Of a stretch of DNA of 64,000 nucleotides, positions 63,464 to 64,000 are shown piece by piece. A program made the position numbers and the translations under genes. Below the pieces are notes generated by a model, which saw only the letters and a program-made list of their open reading frames with translations, had not been told where the DNA came from and did no database searches. This DNA is from Salinisphaera sp. (lineage in GTDB: Bacteria; Pseudomonadota; Gammaproteobacteria; Nevskiales; Salinisphaeraceae), in NCBI RefSeq assembly GCF_002729955.1, contig NZ_PBYA01000034.1, forward strand, positions 1 to 64,000. Reading direction: 5' to 3'. Every line of letters begins with the position of its first letter. The stretch's first letter is position 1.

Positions 63464-64000
63464 TCATGGCGATGTGCGGCGTTTGAATCCGACACGGTAT
63501 TCATGGCGCTTGCCGCGGCTCAGCCGCACCAGCGGCAAGTCGACGGGCGAGTGGTCGGCGTCGATACGAATGCTGGAGACGTCGCGGCCCAGACCGTCGA
63601 CGCGGGAAAGCAGGGTCGCTTCGCCAACGCTCAGCCAGCTGTCGTCTAGCGCGATGTCATAGGCGCCGGTCAACCCGGGTGCGATCGCGTGACGGCTGGG
63701 GTAATAGCGGGTATCGGCCGTGTTGTCGGCACGCAGCCGCCAGCGGTGGGCGTGCGTGGGGTCGGGCGTGGCCTGTAGCCGTGCGCCCGCGTGTTCGAGG
63801 GTATGCCTGTCGTCGTCGAGACGCAGCGTGAAATAGTGCGCCTGCTGTTCGTGATAGATCAGCGTGGCTTCGGCGCGGGCGACCTGTTCGAGCACGGCCG
63901 GGTCGCCGCCCAGGTGCTTATAGGTGAACGTCTGGCCGTCGTCGTAGTTCTCATGGTCGAAGAACGGGTCGATGTAATACAGGGCGGCCGGCACGTCGAG
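63464..64000 (-). CDS. C-terminal part of a third paralogue, cut by the window edge
   Basis: The last about 178 codons are visible; the start lies beyond the window. It aligns with the C-terminal halves of the two downstream genes: VLEQVARAEATLIYHEQQ matches the RVARVEAQFEY and DIAEVEAGFTY segments, and AYDIALDDSWLSVGEATLL matches AHDSWLSTTEEIALA. It ends RGKRHEYRVGFKRRTSP, like YRVSFRDFAARY in the membrane-anchored paralogue. 84 bp separate it from the next gene. Confidence 0.65.
   Translation of the reverse strand, partial: LDVPAALYYIDPFFDHENYDDGQTFTYKHLGGDPAVLEQVARAEATLIYHEQQAHYFTLRLDDDRHTLEHAGARLQATPDPTHAHRWRLRADNTADTRYYPSRHAIAPGLTGAYDIALDDSWLSVGEATLLSRVDGLGRDVSSIRIDADHSPVDLPLVRLSRGKRHEYRVGFKRRTSP

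Overview
The window is one stretch of a GC-rich gammaproteobacterial chromosome. The evidence is the gene order (tuf, S10, spc and alpha ribosomal operons; lptD-surA-pdxA-rsmA; amgK-murU; sitABCD) and the protein sequences. A two-domain fatty acyl-CoA reductase very like that of Marinobacter, together with the high GC, suggests a marine or halophilic lineage such as Salinisphaera or a relative. That placement is inference. No tRNA, rRNA, CRISPR, prophage or complete insertion sequence was seen.

Layout. 1-14145: the 3' end of tuf and the continuous ribosomal protein / secY / rpoA superoperon (28 complete genes), closed by a strong terminator. An internal promoter plus hairpin leader lies between rpsJ and rplC, and a second promoter lies before rpsM. 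14197-24674: a DUF481 outer-membrane protein, apaH, an unrecognised two-TM protein with a degenerate EAL-like C-terminus, and the envelope cluster lptD-surA-pdxA-rsmA read leftwards. 24830-29579: amgK-murU (cell-wall sugar recycling), two DUF4398/OmpA lipoproteins, lexA, and a phasin-like protein with a histone H1-like tail. 29580-30489: a gene-free, repeat-rich stretch with a MITE-like inverted repeat and a tandem array of about 162 bp units. Each unit carries a copy of the last 20 codons of folE2 and a three-helix hairpin whose stems change in a compensated way between copies. 30426-43981: folE2, a HIT hydrolase, the fatty acyl-CoA reductase, DAHP synthase, a TVP38-flavoprotein fusion, a TauE/SafE permease, several small conserved genes, two SDR/redox genes and mutM. 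44124-47443: a bile-acid-symporter-family carrier that looks leaderless, an MFS transporter and a phosphoesterase.

47510-57347 is a metal-homeostasis region. An OprB-like porin, broken by a 4-bp tandem duplication, is divergent from a SitABCD manganese/iron ABC importer; a TTAGC-N4-GCTAA box resembling the MntR operator sits between them. Next come a Cu/Zn-type permease with a Cys-rich loop, a DUF6607-like exported protein and a divergent TonB-dependent receptor of the copper-receptor type. The zinc-independent FolE2 elsewhere in the window fits the same theme.

57347-64000 is a leftward cluster of at least three exported or membrane-anchored paralogues of a family I do not recognise, ending in a translationally coupled, secreted MORN-repeat protein. 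With the folE2-tail array, this is the best candidate in the window for something undescribed.
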